The translations under genes were made by a program, and so were the position numbers. Under the pieces are notes generated by a model. The model was given only the letters and a program-made list of their open reading frames with translations, had not been told where the DNA came from and made no database searches. A DNA stretch of 64,000 nt from Brevibacterium permense. GTDB lineage: Bacteria > Actinomycetota > Actinomycetes > Actinomycetales > Brevibacteriaceae. This document shows positions 23,617 to 34,404 of the stretch, one piece after another (positions within the stretch are counted from its first letter, which is position 1; every line of letters starts with the position of its first letter). The DNA is taken from the NCBI RefSeq assembly GCF_013280495.1, contig NZ_JABSSX010000008.1:62001-126000 (forward strand), given 5' to 3'.

Positions 23617-25124
23617 GACTGCGGCGGTGGCGGCTGCAGACGAGGCTCATCGTCCTCGCCGGCCTCGTGCTTCTGCTCGTCGGTGCCGGAATCGGCGCAG
23701 CCTCGTGGGTGAGTGTGCGCACCTCTCTGATGTCCGACCTCGACGAGCAGCTGACGTCGATGGCCTCGCATGCGCGCAGCGGTGGACCTGGTTCGGGTCC
23801 GGGCGCGGGCCCTGGCACCGAATCGACGTCGGCGGTCGACTCGGCTCTGCGTTTCCTCTTCCAGCCGGGAGTCGGTGACGGCGCGCTCGCCGTCGTCGAC
23901 TCCGGCGGCGGGGGAGAGGGGCTCATCGCCGAGGCGGGGCTGAACCGTCCCCGGTCTCTGTCGTCGGATGCGATCGAGGCTCTGCTGTCGGTCGAGCCCG
24001 GGACCAGCGAGGCCAGCCACGAATCCGTGCGTGTGCCCGGCTTCGGCGTCTATCGAGTCGTGGCCTTCAAGGAAAACGGAACGAGGACCGTCTACGGGGT
24101 TCCACAGGGCAGCGTCGATGCCGCGTTGGATCGCACCGCATGGACGACCTCGGTCGTCGTTCTCATCGGCGTCCTCATCACCGCCGGTCTCATGGCCGTG
24201 ATCATCCACCGCCAGCTGCGTGATCTCAGAGACGTCGCCCGCACCGCGCGTGAGGTCACGGACCTCGAGCTCAGTGCCGGAAAGCCCGAGCTCGCGCTGC
24301 GCGTACCGTCGGAACTCGCGATCCCCGGGACCGAGGTCGGCGATGTCGGGGCCGCGGTCAATCGGATGCTCGACCATGTCGGGAGCGCCCTCGACGAGCG
24401 CTACCGGGGCACGGAGCAGATGCGCCGCTTCGTCGCCGATGCCTCCCACGAGCTGCGCACGCCGATCGCGACGATCCGCGGCTGGGCCGACCTCACCCGT
24501 CCGTACCGTGATGATCTGCCCGACGAGGTGACCACCTCCTTGGGCAAGATCGATTCCGGAGCGATGCGGATGTCCTCCCTCGTCGATGATCTCCTTCTCC
24601 TCGCCCGACTCGAGGCCGGTCGTCAGCCGACGAGCGAGGATACGGTCGATGTGTCATCGCTGCTCGTCGAACTCGTCGAGGATGCCCATGTGGTCAATCC
24701 CGACCACAGGATCTCCCTCGACGTGCCACCGGAGGCCCTCGAGGTGCGCGGAGCGGCTGACCAGGTCCGTCGGGTCGTGGCGATCGTGCTCACGAACGCC
24801 TGCGTGCATACGCCCCCGGGCACCACCGTGCACGTCGAGGCGCAGGCGATGCGGAAACCAGTGTCGGGGCAGCTGCCGAGCGACGTCGTGTCGATCCGCA
24901 TCAGCGACGACGGTCAGGGCATTCCGCCCGAGATTCGAGACCGAGTCTTCGACCGCTTCGTGCGTGGGGATCCCTCGCGGGCACGGCAGGACGGAGCCAA
25001 GGGAGGTTCCTCTGGGCTGGGGCTCGCGATCGCCGCTGGTCTCGTCGATCTCATGCACGGCAGCATTTCGATGTCGAGCACGGAGGCGGGGACGACCTTC
25101 GAACTGCGCCTGCCCGTTGCTTGA
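23613..25124 (+). CDS. membrane sensor histidine kinase
   Basis: The 503-residue kinase has a first membrane helix (residues about 11-32), an extracellular sensor region of roughly 140 residues with a short Gly-rich stretch, and a second helix (about 178-200). A HAMP linker, the H-box DASHELRTPIATIRG (His279) and an ATPase domain with N-box NACVH, DDGQGIP and GLGLAIAAGL follow. The GTG start at 23613 overlaps the response regulator stop. This organisation matches EnvZ/BaeS-type kinases. The stimulus is unknown, but envelope state is likely given the neighbours. Confidence 0.93.
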   Translation: MRLRRWRLQTRLIVLAGLVLLLVGAGIGAASWVSVRTSLMSDLDEQLTSMASHARSGGPGSGPGAGPGTESTSAVDSALRFLFQPGVGDGALAVVDSGGGGEGLIAEAGLNRPRSLSSDAIEALLSVEPGTSEASHESVRVPGFGVYRVVAFKENGTRTVYGVPQGSVDAALDRTAWTTSVVVLIGVLITAGLMAVIIHRQLRDLRDVARTAREVTDLELSAGKPELALRVPSELAIPGTEVGDVGAAVNRMLDHVGSALDERYRGTEQMRRFVADASHELRTPIATIRGWADLTRPYRDDLPDEVTTSLGKIDSGAMRMSSLVDDLLLLARLEAGRQPTSEDTVDVSSLLVELVEDAHVVNPDHRISLDVPPEALEVRGAADQVRRVVAIVLTNACVHTPPGTTVHVEAQAMRKPVSGQLPSDVVSIRISDDGQGIPPEIRDRVFDRFVRGDPSRARQDGAKGGSSGLGLAIAAGLVDLMHGSISMSSTEAGTTFELRLPVA

Positions 25125-25215
25125 GCCGAATCGCACAGGCTGGTCACAGGCACGACTGGGAAGGCCTACAGCGCAGGGACCGAAAGTGGAATCACTGACA
25201 ACCAGAGGAGATTCT

Positions 25216-26076
25216 ATGACCGAGAACCACAACCCAGACCGCGACGCCACCCGGGACCACGACAGCGCGGGGAGTACGACGCCGTCCCCGGACCCCACAC
25301 CGGCTGCGGACCCCGCGGCCAGCACCGCCGCGCAGAGGGACATGCGAGGCGATGCACCGCACGCAAAGCCAAGCGAGTCTAAAGGGAATGTCCAGGGCGC
25401 GACAGGCCCCCACGCCGGCCCCAGCTGGGCAATGCAATCGGATCCGACCGTCCAGGGCAGTGCGAACGGATGGTCCGACCGAACCAATCGCTCGGCAGCC
25501 GTTCCACAGCCGGAGAGCTCGGCCGGACCGCGGCCGTGGGTGAACCCCTACGAACAGTCTGCGCAGAGTACACAGTTCGGCAGCACCTCAGGACCGCGGA
25601 AGCAGAAGCGGAGAGTCCCGCTCGTCCCGGCGGTGCTCGCCGGTTCGGCCCTGTTCGTCGTCGGCGGTCTCGCCGGGGGAGCGATCGGGGTATCGGCGGC
25701 AACAGCGTCGAATGATTCGGGGACGAGCCAGGGCCCGGGAGGCCAGAACGGACCCGGCGGAATGGGCGGCCAACAGGGCGGTGCTCAGGACGGCGGAGAC
25801 ATGCCTGGCGGACAGTCCAACGGCGGAGGCATGCCCGGCGGACAGTCCAACGGAATGCCGGGAAACCAGAACGGCAGCACCGACTCCGGGGACTCCTCCG
25901 ACGGGTCCAGCTCCGATGGATCCAGCTCGGACGGCAGCGCCTCCGACTCCGACGGATCGGACGCGAGCGCTGACACCACCTCCGCAGGCACCGACGAGAC
26001 GACGATCGAGAACGCAGCCGTCACGCACTTCGACCAGATCTTCACCGGATTCGCCGTGCTCAACCGGGACGAGTGA
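25216..26076 (+). CDS. membrane-anchored Gly/Ser-rich low-complexity protein
   Basis: The 286-residue protein of unknown function has a hydrophilic, disordered-looking N-terminal part (1-133) and a basic stop (RKQKRR). One membrane helix follows (about 135-160), then an outer segment made of GGQ/GGM runs with two MPGGQSNG units (196-212). A Ser/Asp tail of SSDGS repeats (215-250) leads to a more ordered end with DETTIENAAVTHFDQIFTGF. The ATG at 25216 follows AGAGGAG. The gene lies 91 bp after the kinase and points the same way. The GGMPGG motif also occurs in the GT39 protein of the cluster. It could be a substrate or partner of that glycosyltransferase. Confidence 0.65.
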   Translation: MTENHNPDRDATRDHDSAGSTTPSPDPTPAADPAASTAAQRDMRGDAPHAKPSESKGNVQGATGPHAGPSWAMQSDPTVQGSANGWSDRTNRSAAVPQPESSAGPRPWVNPYEQSAQSTQFGSTSGPRKQKRRVPLVPAVLAGSALFVVGGLAGGAIGVSAATASNDSGTSQGPGGQNGPGGMGGQQGGAQDGGDMPGGQSNGGGMPGGQSNGMPGNQNGSTDSGDSSDGSSSDGSSSDGSASDSDGSDASADTTSAGTDETTIENAAVTHFDQIFTGFAVLNRDE

Positions 26077-26099
26077 ACGCTGCTGATATCAGCGCAGCA

Positions 26100-26137
26100 A
26101 TGACGATGCCCCCACCGATCGGTGGGGGCATCGTCAT
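26100..26137. terminator. bidirectional terminator between the Gly-rich protein gene and katG
   Basis: A 38-bp perfect palindrome is centred on CCGATCGG, 24 bp after the plus-strand gene and 36 bp after the katG stop on the minus strand. AGCA/TGCT extends it past a bulge. Confidence 0.8.
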
Positions 26138-26173
26138 GCTGACGCGTCGGTCACCTCGGCGACCGTCGCGGGA

Positions 26174-28381
26174 TCAGCGCTTGAGGTCGAAGCGATCGGC
26201 TTCGACGAGCTTCGTCCAGGCCTTGACGAAGTCGGCGACGAACTTCTCGTTCGCGTCATCCGAGCCGTAGACCTCGGCGATCGCACGCAGCTCGGAGTTC
26301 GCTCCGAACAGGAGGTCGATTCGGCTGCCGGTCCACAGCTTCTCGCCCTCCGGGGAGAAGCACTCGTAGACATTGGCCGTCTCTGACGGTCCGACGGGCT
26401 TCCAGACGTTGCCGAGGTCGAGCAGATTGACGAAGAAATCGTTCGTCAGCTCTCCGGGGCGGTCGGTGAAGACACCGAGGTCTGAACCCTCGTAGTTCGC
26501 GCCGAGGACGCGGAGTCCGCCGATGAGGACCGTGAGCTCCGGCGGGGTCAGACCCAGCAGGCTGGCCTTGTCGAGCAGAAGGTACTCGGCCTTGAGCGGA
26601 AGTCCCTCGGTGAGGTAGTTGCGGAAACCGTCGTGGGTCGGCTCGAGGTAGCCGAACGAGTCGACATCGGTCTGTTCCTGGGTGGCGTCGCCGCGACCGG
26701 TGGAGACCGGAACCGTGACCTGGTGACCGGCCGCCGCGGCAGCGGTCTCGACTCCGACGGCACCGGCGATCGCCAGGACATCGGCAAACGATGCGCCGGT
26801 GGACTCGGCGACGCCCTCGAGCACAGGGAGCACCTCGGCGAGCTTGGCAGGCTCGTTGGCCTCCCAGCTGCGCTGCGGTTCGAGACGGAGACGACCTCCG
26901 TTGACGCCGCCGCGCATGTCCGAGACGCGGTGGGACGAGGCCGCGGCCCACGTCGTCGACACGAGCTGCGAGACGGTCAGCCCGGACTCGCGGACGGCTG
27001 TCTTGACGGCTTCGAGGCCGGCGTCATCAAGCGGGGTGCCGGCCGGAACCGGGTCCTGCCAGATGAGCTCTTCGCTCGGAGCCTCGGGGCCGAGGTAACG
27101 GGTCGCCGGGCCCATATCGCGGTGGGTGAGTTTGAACCAGGCGCGAGCGAAAGCATCTTCGAACGCCTTCTGGTCGTCCTTGAAGCGGCGCGAGATCTTC
27201 TCGTACGCCGGGTCGAAGCGCAGCGACAGGTCGGTCGTGAGCATGCGGGGCTCGCGGCGTCCGTCGCCCTGAGCCATGGGGACCATATCGTCCCCGCCGC
27301 CGTCCTTGGGACGCCACTGCAGGTGTCCGCCTTCGTTCTCGAAGACCTCCCACTCGTAGGCGAAGAGAATGTGGAAGAACTCGTTGTCCCAGCGGGTCGG
27401 GTGGTAGGTCCACGTGACCTCGATGCCCGAGCCGATGGAGTCGTTGCCCTGCCCCGTGCCGAAGTCGGACTTCCAACCTAGGCCCTGCTCTTCGAGCGGA
27501 GCGGCCTCCGGGTCGGCTCCCTTGTGTGATTCGGGACCGGCACCGTGCGTCTTGCCGAAGGTGTGTCCGCCGGCGATGAGGGCGACGGTCTCCTCGTCGT
27601 TCATGGCCATGCGTCCGAAGGTCTCGCGGATGTCGATCGCGGCCTTGACCGGGTCGGGTTCGCCCTCGGGGCCCTCGGGGTTGACGTAGATGAGGCCCAT
27701 GGTGGTCGCCGCCAGAGGCTTCTGCAGCTCACGGTTGCCCACGTAGCGCTTGTCGGTGCCCAGCCATTCGGTCTCGGAGCCCCAGTACACATCGTTGTCG
27801 GGTTCCCAGACGTCCTTGCGGCCGCCGGCGAAACCGAAGGTCTTGAAGCCCATCGACTCGAGCGCGACGTTGCCGGCGAGGATGAAGAGGTCGGCCCAGG
27901 AGATCTTCTTGCCGTACTTCTTCTTCACCGGCCACAGCAGACGGCGAGCCTTGTCGAGCGAAACGTTGTCAGGCCAGGAGTTCAGTGGTGCGAAGCGCTG
28001 CTGACCCTCGCCGCCGCCTCCGCGGCCGTCCTGAACGCGGTAGGTGCCGGCCGAGTGCCAGGCCATGCGGATCATGAACGGACCATAGTGGCCGAAATCA
28101 GCGGACCACCAGTCCTGGTTGTCCTTCTGCAGGGTTTCGATGTCGGCCTTGAGCTGGTAGTAGTCAAGGCTGTTGAACTCCGCGTCGTAGTCGAAGTCAG
28201 GATCCATGGGGTCGCGTGCCGGCTGTCCCTTGGCGAGGATCTTGAGGTTGAGGCGGTTGGGCCACCACTGAGCGTTGGCATCACCCTGGACGGGGTTGAC
28301 CAGCTGGTCCGAATCCGGCGCCGCAGCCGGCTCCGTGGAAGTGTGGGCGACCGGGCAGCCGCCGGTGGTCGTCTGGGTCAT
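26174..28381 (-). CDS. katG: catalase-peroxidase
   Basis: A haem enzyme that removes hydrogen peroxide by catalase and peroxidase activities. The 735-residue product has distal-site Arg105, Trp108 and His109 (IRMAWHSAG), Tyr232 (IYVNPEGP) and Met258 (RMAMND) for the Met-Tyr-Trp adduct, and proximal His273 in [10 protein letters not shown]. The C-terminal duplicated domain is present. The start [11 protein letters not shown] follows a GAAAGGA-type site on the minus strand. furA lies 120 bp upstream in the same direction, the standard mycobacterial-type arrangement. Confidence 0.96.
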   Translation of the reverse strand: MTQTTTGGCPVAHTSTEPAAAPDSDQLVNPVQGDANAQWWPNRLNLKILAKGQPARDPMDPDFDYDAEFNSLDYYQLKADIETLQKDNQDWWSADFGHYGPFMIRMAWHSAGTYRVQDGRGGGGEGQQRFAPLNSWPDNVSLDKARRLLWPVKKKYGKKISWADLFILAGNVALESMGFKTFGFAGGRKDVWEPDNDVYWGSETEWLGTDKRYVGNRELQKPLAATTMGLIYVNPEGPEGEPDPVKAAIDIRETFGRMAMNDEETVALIAGGHTFGKTHGAGPESHKGADPEAAPLEEQGLGWKSDFGTGQGNDSIGSGIEVTWTYHPTRWDNEFFHILFAYEWEVFENEGGHLQWRPKDGGGDDMVPMAQGDGRREPRMLTTDLSLRFDPAYEKISRRFKDDQKAFEDAFARAWFKLTHRDMGPATRYLGPEAPSEELIWQDPVPAGTPLDDAGLEAVKTAVRESGLTVSQLVSTTWAAASSHRVSDMRGGVNGGRLRLEPQRSWEANEPAKLAEVLPVLEGVAESTGASFADVLAIAGAVGVETAAAAAGHQVTVPVSTGRGDATQEQTDVDSFGYLEPTHDGFRNYLTEGLPLKAEYLLLDKASLLGLTPPELTVLIGGLRVLGANYEGSDLGVFTDRPGELTNDFFVNLLDLGNVWKPVGPSETANVYECFSPEGEKLWTGSRIDLLFGANSELRAIAEVYGSDDANEKFVADFVKAWTKLVEADRFDLKR

Positions 28382-28501
28382 CGTGTTCCTTTCACAGTCG
28401 AGTCGCGTGCGACGACTCGGATGACGGGATGGGCAACCCTCGCAGAAAGGGCATAGTCGTGTCCTCGGAGGAGAACAGGTGGTGATGAACGGAGGCCGGG
28501 G

Positions 28502-28978
28502 TCACACGGCCGAGAACTGATCGTCGCCGGTCAGCTGAGCACCGGCGGCCGCGCAGTCGGGGCACAGGCCCCAGAATGTCACTTCGGCCTGATCGATGAC
28601 GAAGCCGGCATCGTGGGACGGCGTCAGGCACGGAGCCTGACCGATCGTGCAGTCGACATCGACGATGAGGCTGCATGACCGGCACACCAGGTGATGGTGA
28701 TTGTCCCCGATGCGGCGTTCGTATCGAGCCACAGAGCCCGAAGGCTTGATGCAGCGGAGGAGCCCTACCTCGGTGAGAGTGTGGAGCGAGTCATAGACAG
28801 CCTGGTGGGAGACCGCCGGCAACGATTCCCGCACCGAGCGGATCACGGTTTCGGTATCCGTATGCGGGTGATCCCGCACGGCTTCGAGGACTGCTACCCG
28901 CTGTTTCGTCACACGCAGCGACGTCTGCCGCAGAGCCGCGGCAGCGTCTTCGTCGTGGTCAAGCTTCGTCCCGTTCAC
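28502..28978 (-). CDS. furA: Fur-family peroxide-responsive repressor, FurA/CatR type
   Basis: The 158-residue metal-dependent repressor should control katG and itself in response to peroxide. The N-terminal winged helix contains RVTKQRVAVLEAV and SHQAVYDSLHTLTEVGLL. The metal region has the NHHHLVCRSC motif and a second CPDC pair, the structural zinc site. The start is GTG (MNGTKLDHD). It is upstream of katG on the same strand, and its predicted promoter carries a palindrome overlapping the -35. Confidence 0.9.
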   Translation of the reverse strand: MNGTKLDHDEDAAAALRQTSLRVTKQRVAVLEAVRDHPHTDTETVIRSVRESLPAVSHQAVYDSLHTLTEVGLLRCIKPSGSVARYERRIGDNHHHLVCRSCSLIVDVDCTIGQAPCLTPSHDAGFVIDQAEVTFWGLCPDCAAAGAQLTGDDQFSAV

Positions 28979-28984
28979 AGCACC

Positions 28985-29014
28985 AGAATGCCTGCTTATC
29001 TTGAACGAGTCAAG
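28985..29014 (-). promoter_or_regulatory. furA promoter with overlapping palindromic operator
   Basis: On the minus strand TTGACT (29008-29013) and CATTCT (28985-28990) are separated by 17 bp. The -10 sits only 6 bp from the GTG start, so the transcript could be leaderless. The inverted repeat CTTGA-5-TCAAG (29000-29014) overlaps the -35, where FurA could act. Motif-based. Confidence 0.45.
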
Positions 29015-29211
29015 GAAAGTGATGGCAGATTCTCGCCGAGGCGGCCGTCGGGTCGCGCTGCGGGTGCCGGTGTCTCGGTGGTGCGGTTCGCTTGCAGTTG
29101 AGGGTCATGTGGTTGTTCGGCGTTGTTCGAGGTGAGAGGCGTGGCCCTCAGGGCGAGCGATGCGCTGCGTGATTTCCGCGGCAGGGCGGGGTAGGATGGG
29201 TGATCGCCATT

Positions 29212-29241
29212 TTGACCAGACGTGCTCGAGAGAGATATTCT
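29212..29241 (+). promoter_or_regulatory. rpsL-operon promoter
   Basis: TTGACC (29212-29217) and TATTCT (29236-29241) are separated by 18 bp, the clearest sigma-A-type pair in this window. The implied leader to the rpsL start is about 285 nt (29250-29534) and has no gene I can support. 29015-29211 contains one CGCCGAGG octamer (29036-29043) and nothing else recognisable. Confidence 0.55.
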
Positions 29242-29534
29242 GGTAGGCGACTGATTGTGTTATCTGCGTCGTCGATCGATCCTGCCGGGTGTTCTGTGAG
29301 GCCCGGAATCCTTGAGAGAAGTCGTCGCTGCAGGCCGCCGAGAAGTCGACGCTGCGCTTCCGTGTCCTTGCGACACACCCGGGCGCAGGGGTCGATGACT
29401 CGCGTGGTTACTGGCATCGGGAGCCAAGCTTCACCCGGTGTCCGGTCGGATATGTCCCACGGTTCACAGAGACGACTGCGGTCGTGGCCGAAATTGGGAA
29501 TTAGGTCTATCGAGAAGCAAATGGAGAACGCTTA

Positions 29535-29909
29535 GTGCCGACTATCCAACAGCTCGTCCGCAAGGGACGGCATGTCAATACAGCAGGATCGGACGCTCCT
29601 GCCCTCAAGGGCAGCCCGCAGCGTCGTGGAGTGTGCACCCGTGTGTACACCACTACCCCCAAGAAGCCGAACTCGGCTCTTCGCAAGGTCGCTCGTGTCA
29701 AGCTTTCGAGCCAGATCGAAGTGACCGCATACATCCCGGGCGAGGGACACAACCTGCAGGAGCACTCGATCGTGCTCGTGCGCGGTGGCCGCGTCAAGGA
29801 TCTGCCCGGTGTTCGCTACCGGATCGTCCGCGGTTCGCTCGACACCCAGGGTGTCAAGGGTCGCCAGCAGGCCCGCAGCAAGTACGGTGCGAAGAGGGAG
29901 AAGAAGTAA
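29535..29909 (+). CDS. rpsL: 30S ribosomal protein S12
   Basis: S12 lies at the decoding centre. The 124-residue product has the wild-type [12 protein letters not shown] and [13 protein letters not shown] segments, so the lysines altered in streptomycin-resistant mutants are intact. The GTG at 29535 gives [12 protein letters not shown], the family N-terminus; a GGAGAA site lies just before. The stop overlaps the rpsG start (TAATG). First gene of the str operon. Confidence 0.97.
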   Translation: MPTIQQLVRKGRHVNTAGSDAPALKGSPQRRGVCTRVYTTTPKKPNSALRKVARVKLSSQIEVTAYIPGEGHNLQEHSIVLVRGGRVKDLPGVRYRIVRGSLDTQGVKGRQQARSKYGAKREKK

Positions 29910-30379
29910 TGCCACGTAAAGGTCCTGCACCCAAGCGACCGATCGTCGTTGACCCGGTCTTCAGCTCACCGCTCGTCACGCAGCTGATCAACAAGATCCT
30001 GCTCGACGGCAAGCGCTCGACCGCAGAGCGGATCGTCTACGGTGCCCTCGAAGGCACCCGCGAGAAGAACGGCAACGACCCCGTTGTCAACCTGAAGAAG
30101 GCTCTCGACAACATCCGTCCGTCCCTCGAGGTCCGTTCCCGCCGTGTCGGCGGCGCGACCTACCAGGTGCCGATTGATGTTCGTCCGGCTCGTTCGACCA
30201 CCCTGGCTCTGCGGTGGCTCGTGGGATACTCCCGCCAGCGCCGTGAGAAGACCATGACCGAACGACTCATGAATGAGATCCTGGACGCCGGCAACGGCCT
30301 CGGCGCAGCAGTCAAGCGCCGCGAGGACACTCACAAGATGGCCGAGTCCAACAAGGCCTTCGCCCACTACCGCTGGTAA
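29909..30379 (+). CDS. rpsG: 30S ribosomal protein S7
   Basis: S7 nucleates folding of the 16S rRNA 3' domain and lines the E site. The 156-residue product begins [11 protein letters not shown] and ends FAHYRW, both family-typical. The ATG at 29909 overlaps the rpsL stop by one base. In-frame sequence upstream is noise over rpsL. A GC-rich imperfect hairpin lies in the 99-bp gap before fusA. Confidence 0.97.
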   Translation: MPRKGPAPKRPIVVDPVFSSPLVTQLINKILLDGKRSTAERIVYGALEGTREKNGNDPVVNLKKALDNIRPSLEVRSRRVGGATYQVPIDVRPARSTTLALRWLVGYSRQRREKTMTERLMNEILDAGNGLGAAVKRREDTHKMAESNKAFAHYRW

Positions 30380-30478
30380 TCGCCTGCCCTGTGCGCCGGC
30401 CGGCGGACCTCGTCCGCGAGTTCTGTCGGCCGGCAGCGCAGGGGAGTCGAGCAAATCATCGATTGAGAGAGAGACACC

Positions 30479-32584
30479 GTGGCACTTGACGTGCTCAGCG
30501 ACCTGAACAAGGTCCGTAATATCGGCATCATGGCCCACATCGATGCCGGTAAGACAACTACGACCGAACGCATCCTCTTCTACACCGGCGTGAACTACAA
30601 GATGGGCGAGACCCACGACGGCGCCGGCACCATGGACTGGATGGACCAGGAGAAGGAACGCGGCATCACGATCACGTCGGCCGCGACGACCTGCTACTGG
30701 GACAACAACCAGATCAACATCATCGACACCCCCGGTCACGTTGACTTCACGGTCGAGGTGGAGCGTTCGCTGCGCGTCCTCGACGGCGCCGTCGCTGTGT
30801 TCGACGGCAAGGAGGGCGTTGAGCCCCAGTCCGAGACCGTGTGGCGTCAGGCCGACAAGTACGATGTTCCGCGCGTCTGCTTCGTCAACAAGATGGACAA
30901 GCTCGGTGCTGACTTCTACTTCACCGTCGACACCATCAAGGAGCGCCTCGGCGCGAAGCCGCTGGTCATCCAGCTGCCGATCGGTGCCGAAAGCGACTTC
31001 GCCGGCATCGTCGACCTGCTTGAGATGAAGGCCTATGTCTGGCCCGATGAGACCAAGATGGGTCAGGACATCACCGAGATCGAGATCCCCGAGGATCTCA
31101 AGGACAAGGCTGTTCAGTACCGTGCGCAGCTCGTCGAGGACGTCGCCGAGAGCTCGGAAGAGCTCATGGAGAAGTACCTCGAGGGCGAAGAGCTCACGAC
31201 GGCTGACGTCAAGGCCGGCATCCGCGAACTCGTCATCAAGTCCGAGGCCTTCCCGGTCATGTGCGGTTCCGCGTACAAGAACAAGGGCGTGCAGCCCATG
31301 CTCGACGCGGTCATCGACTACCTCCCTTCGCCGCTCGACGTGCCTCCGATGATCGGACACAACCCGAACAACGACGAAGAGGAACTGACCCGTAAGCCTT
31401 CGACGGACGAGCCGTTCTCGGCTCTGGCCTTCAAGGTCGCCTCGCACCCGTTCTTCGGTTCGCTGACCTATGTGCGCGTATACTCCGGTCACGTCAAGTC
31501 CGGTGAGCAGGTGCTCAACACCTCGTCGGGCAAGAAGGAGCGCGTCGGCAAGCTCTTCCAGATGCACTCCAACAAGGAGAACCCGGTCGAAGAGGCATTC
31601 GCCGGCCACATCTACGCCTTCATCGGTCTCAAGGAGACCACGACGGGCGATACCCTCAGCGACCCGGCGAACCCGATCGCTCTCGAATCGATGACCTTCC
31701 CGGAGCCTGTGATCTCCGTGGCCATCGAGCCGAAGACCAAGGGCGACCAGGAGAAGCTGTCCTCGGCCATCCAGAAGTTCGTCAAGGAAGACCCGACCTA
31801 CCAGGTCGAGCTTGACGACGAGACCGGCCAGACCGTCATCCGCGGAATGGGCGAGCTGCACCTCGACATCCTCGTCGACCGCATGCGTCGCGAGTTCAAG
31901 GTCGAGGCGAACGTCGGCAAGCCGCAGGTCGCCTACCGTGAGACCATCCGTCGCACTGTCGAGAAGTACGACTACACCCACAAGAAGCAGACGGGTGGAT
32001 CGGGACAGTTCGCGAAGGTCCAGGTCACCTTCGAGCCCCTCGAGGTCGAGGGCGATACGATTTACGAGTTCGAGAATGCCATCACGGGCGGACGCGTTCC
32101 GCGCGAGTACATTCCGAGCGTCGACGCCGGCATCCAGGACGCCATGCAGTTCGGTGCCCTCGCCGGTTACCCTATGGTGGGAGTCAAGGCCACTCTGGTC
32201 GACGGCGCCTACCACGATGTCGACTCTTCGGAGATGGCATTCAAGATCGCCGGCTCGATGGTCTTCAAGGAAGCCGTCCAGCGGGCGAACCCGGTTCTTC
32301 TCGAACCGGTCATGGACGTCGAGGTGCGTACCCCTGAGGAATACATGGGTGACGTCATCGGCGACCTGAATTCCCGGCGTGGACAGATTCAGTCGATGGA
32401 CGATGCTTCCGGTGTGAAGGTCGTCAAGGCTGTGGTCCCGCTCTCGGAGATGTTCGGTTACATCGGTGATCTGCGGTCGAAGACCCAGGGCCGTGCGGTG
32501 TACTCGATGACGTTCTCCAGCTATGCGGAGGTCCCGAAGGCTGTTGCCGAGGAGATCATCCAGAAGGTGCGCGGCGGAGAGTAA
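30479..32584 (+). CDS. fusA: elongation factor G
   Basis: A GTPase that drives translocation of tRNA and mRNA. The 701-residue protein has the P-loop AHIDAGKT (residues 19-26), the G3 motif DTPGHVDF and the G4 motif [10 protein letters not shown], followed by domains II-V. The GTG at 30479 follows GAGAGAGA. It lies between rpsG and tuf in the str operon. Confidence 0.97.
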   Translation: MALDVLSDLNKVRNIGIMAHIDAGKTTTTERILFYTGVNYKMGETHDGAGTMDWMDQEKERGITITSAATTCYWDNNQINIIDTPGHVDFTVEVERSLRVLDGAVAVFDGKEGVEPQSETVWRQADKYDVPRVCFVNKMDKLGADFYFTVDTIKERLGAKPLVIQLPIGAESDFAGIVDLLEMKAYVWPDETKMGQDITEIEIPEDLKDKAVQYRAQLVEDVAESSEELMEKYLEGEELTTADVKAGIRELVIKSEAFPVMCGSAYKNKGVQPMLDAVIDYLPSPLDVPPMIGHNPNNDEEELTRKPSTDEPFSALAFKVASHPFFGSLTYVRVYSGHVKSGEQVLNTSSGKKERVGKLFQMHSNKENPVEEAFAGHIYAFIGLKETTTGDTLSDPANPIALESMTFPEPVISVAIEPKTKGDQEKLSSAIQKFVKEDPTYQVELDDETGQTVIRGMGELHLDILVDRMRREFKVEANVGKPQVAYRETIRRTVEKYDYTHKKQTGGSGQFAKVQVTFEPLEVEGDTIYEFENAITGGRVPREYIPSVDAGIQDAMQFGALAGYPMVGVKATLVDGAYHDVDSSEMAFKIAGSMVFKEAVQRANPVLLEPVMDVEVRTPEEYMGDVIGDLNSRRGQIQSMDDASGVKVVKAVVPLSEMFGYIGDLRSKTQGRAVYSMTFSSYAEVPKAVAEEIIQKVRGGE

Positions 32585-32700
32585 TCTCCGAATTCCGGTC
32601 GCCCCGGTGATCAAGAACATGGTCGCCGGAATGAAAGATAACCAACAAAAGGTCTAAGATATGAACCGCATATCTTTTGACAACCACGAGGAGGAACCCA

Positions 32701-33894
32701 GTGGCAAAGGCTAGTTTCGAACGGACTAAGCCGCACGTCAACATCGGCACCATCGGCCACGTTGACCACGGAAAGACCACCCTGACCGCTGCGATCACCA
32801 AGGTCCTGGCGGATCAGTACCCGGATCTCAATGAGGCTCGCGCCTTCGACCAGGTCGACAACGCACCTGAGGAGAAGGAGCGCGGCATCACCATCAACGT
32901 CTCGCACGTTGAGTACCAGACGGAGAAGCGTCACTACGCTCACGTCGACGCCCCGGGTCACGCCGACTACGTGAAGAACATGATCACCGGTGCCGCCCAG
33001 ATGGACGGTGCGATCCTCGTCGTTGCCGCCACCGACGGCCCGATGCCCCAGACCCGTGAGCACGTGCTGCTCGCTCGTCAGGTCGGCGTTCCCTACATCG
33101 TCGTGGCTCTGAACAAGTCCGACATGGTCGATGACGAAGAGCTCCTCGAGCTCGTCGAATTCGAGGTTCGCGATCTGCTCTCCAGCCAGGAATTCGACGG
33201 AGACAACGCTCCTGTCGTCCCGGTGTCCGCACTCAAGGCGCTGGAAGGCGACGAGAAGTGGGTCAAGAGCGTTCAGGAACTCATGGCAGCCGTCGACGAG
33301 AACGTTCCCGAGCCGGAGCGCGATGTCGACAAGCCGTTCCTCATGCCCGTTGAGGACGTCTTCACGATCACCGGTCGTGGAACCGTCGTCACCGGTCGTG
33401 TCGAGCGCGGCGTCCTCCTGCCGAACGACGAAATCGAAATCGTCGGCATCAAGGAGAAGTCGTCCAAGACGACCGTCACCGCCATCGAGATGTTCCGCAA
33501 GACCCTGCCGGATGCCCGTGCAGGTGAGAACGTCGGTCTGCTTCTGCGCGGAACCAAGCGCGAAGACGTGGAGCGCGGTCAGGTCATCGTGAAGCCGGGT
33601 TCGATCACCCCGCACACCAAGTTCGAAGCTCAGGTCTACATCTTGAGCAAGGACGAGGGCGGACGTCACAACCCGTTCTACTCGAACTACCGTCCGCAGT
33701 TCTACTTCCGGACCACGGACGTGACCGGCGTCATCACGCTGCCTGAGGGCACCGAGATGGTCATGCCCGGCGACAACACCGACATGTCGGTCGAGCTCAT
33801 CCAGCCGATCGCGATGGAGGACGGCCTCCGCTTCGCTATCCGCGAGGGTGGACGCACCGTCGGCGCCGGTCGAGTCACCAAGATCAACGCCTGA
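32701..33894 (+). CDS. tuf: elongation factor Tu
   Basis: Delivers aminoacyl-tRNA to the ribosome as a GTP complex. The 397-residue protein has the P-loop GHVDHGKT (19-26), DAPGHADY and NKSDMVDD motifs. An in-frame ATG at 32677 exists, but the GTG at 32701 ([12 protein letters not shown]) follows GAGGAGGA and matches the family N-terminus. The transcript ends at a UUCG-loop terminator. Confidence 0.97.
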   Translation: MAKASFERTKPHVNIGTIGHVDHGKTTLTAAITKVLADQYPDLNEARAFDQVDNAPEEKERGITINVSHVEYQTEKRHYAHVDAPGHADYVKNMITGAAQMDGAILVVAATDGPMPQTREHVLLARQVGVPYIVVALNKSDMVDDEELLELVEFEVRDLLSSQEFDGDNAPVVPVSALKALEGDEKWVKSVQELMAAVDENVPEPERDVDKPFLMPVEDVFTITGRGTVVTGRVERGVLLPNDEIEIVGIKEKSSKTTVTAIEMFRKTLPDARAGENVGLLLRGTKREDVERGQVIVKPGSITPHTKFEAQVYILSKDEGGRHNPFYSNYRPQFYFRTTDVTGVITLPEGTEMVMPGDNTDMSVELIQPIAMEDGLRFAIREGGRTVGAGRVTKINA

Positions 33895-33919
33895 TCTGAC
33901 TCACTGAGCACCACCGGCT

Positions 33920-33949
33920 AGGGCCGCAGTTCTTCGGAACTGCGGCCCT
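33920..33949 (+). terminator. terminator of the str operon
   Basis: Thirteen-bp perfect arms (33920-33932 and 33937-33949) are closed by a TTCG tetraloop, 25 bp after tuf. Short T-containing tail. Confidence 0.85.
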
Positions 33950-34404
33950 TCCGCATGTTCGGGATGCACTTGCCGGCACCCGGTCAGATGATGCTGTTTG
34001 GGGGAGGTGCGCTGCGCCGTCTGATCGAGGGCCAGCATGAATCGGGTTCGCGCCGTCCTTGAGAGTTCCCTCACAGGCACCGTTCCCGGAATTGCGCGGG
34101 TGAAGTGCTCTATGACAAGATAGTGAAGTTGCGTTTTGGGCGTTGACCCCTGCACTGCGGTAGTGATACCGCGAACAGCCTGAAACACTATCGGATCGAT
34201 GAATCTGCATCATGCGGGTTCGGACCGAGCAGCCAATGAGTAGAAGCGCCGTCGGCGCTGGGGGAGAAGTGAGAATTTCTCCGCCAGGATCTGCCGACAC
34301 GCCCGACCTCGGGGGTCGGTCATGGTCAGCCGGCACAGACGGCAGAGAGTCTCCGACACTCTGCGAGTTGATGGCCGGAAGCAACTAAAGAAAGAGACGA
34401 CGCC
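33950..34404 (+). promoter_or_regulatory. S10-operon upstream region and leader
   Basis: A 455-bp gap with no gene I can support. The best promoter candidate is TTGACC (34143-34148) with GATACC (34165-34170), 16 bp apart, which implies a leader of about 230 nt. The leader contains small hairpins at 34226-34240 (AGCGCC/GGCGCT) and about 34303-34319 (CCGACC/GGTCGG). In several bacteria the S10 leader is the L4 autoregulation target; whether this one is cannot be judged. Confidence 0.4.

Noticed and set aside
29148-29417. Small minus-strand gene in the rpsL upstream region
   Set aside because: No ribosome binding site or recognisable protein; it overlaps the best promoter for rpsL.
29438-30379. 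Long in-frame N-terminal extension of rpsG
   Set aside because: The extension covers rpsL in another frame; the family start [11 protein letters not shown] at 29909 overlaps the rpsL stop, the usual coupled arrangement.
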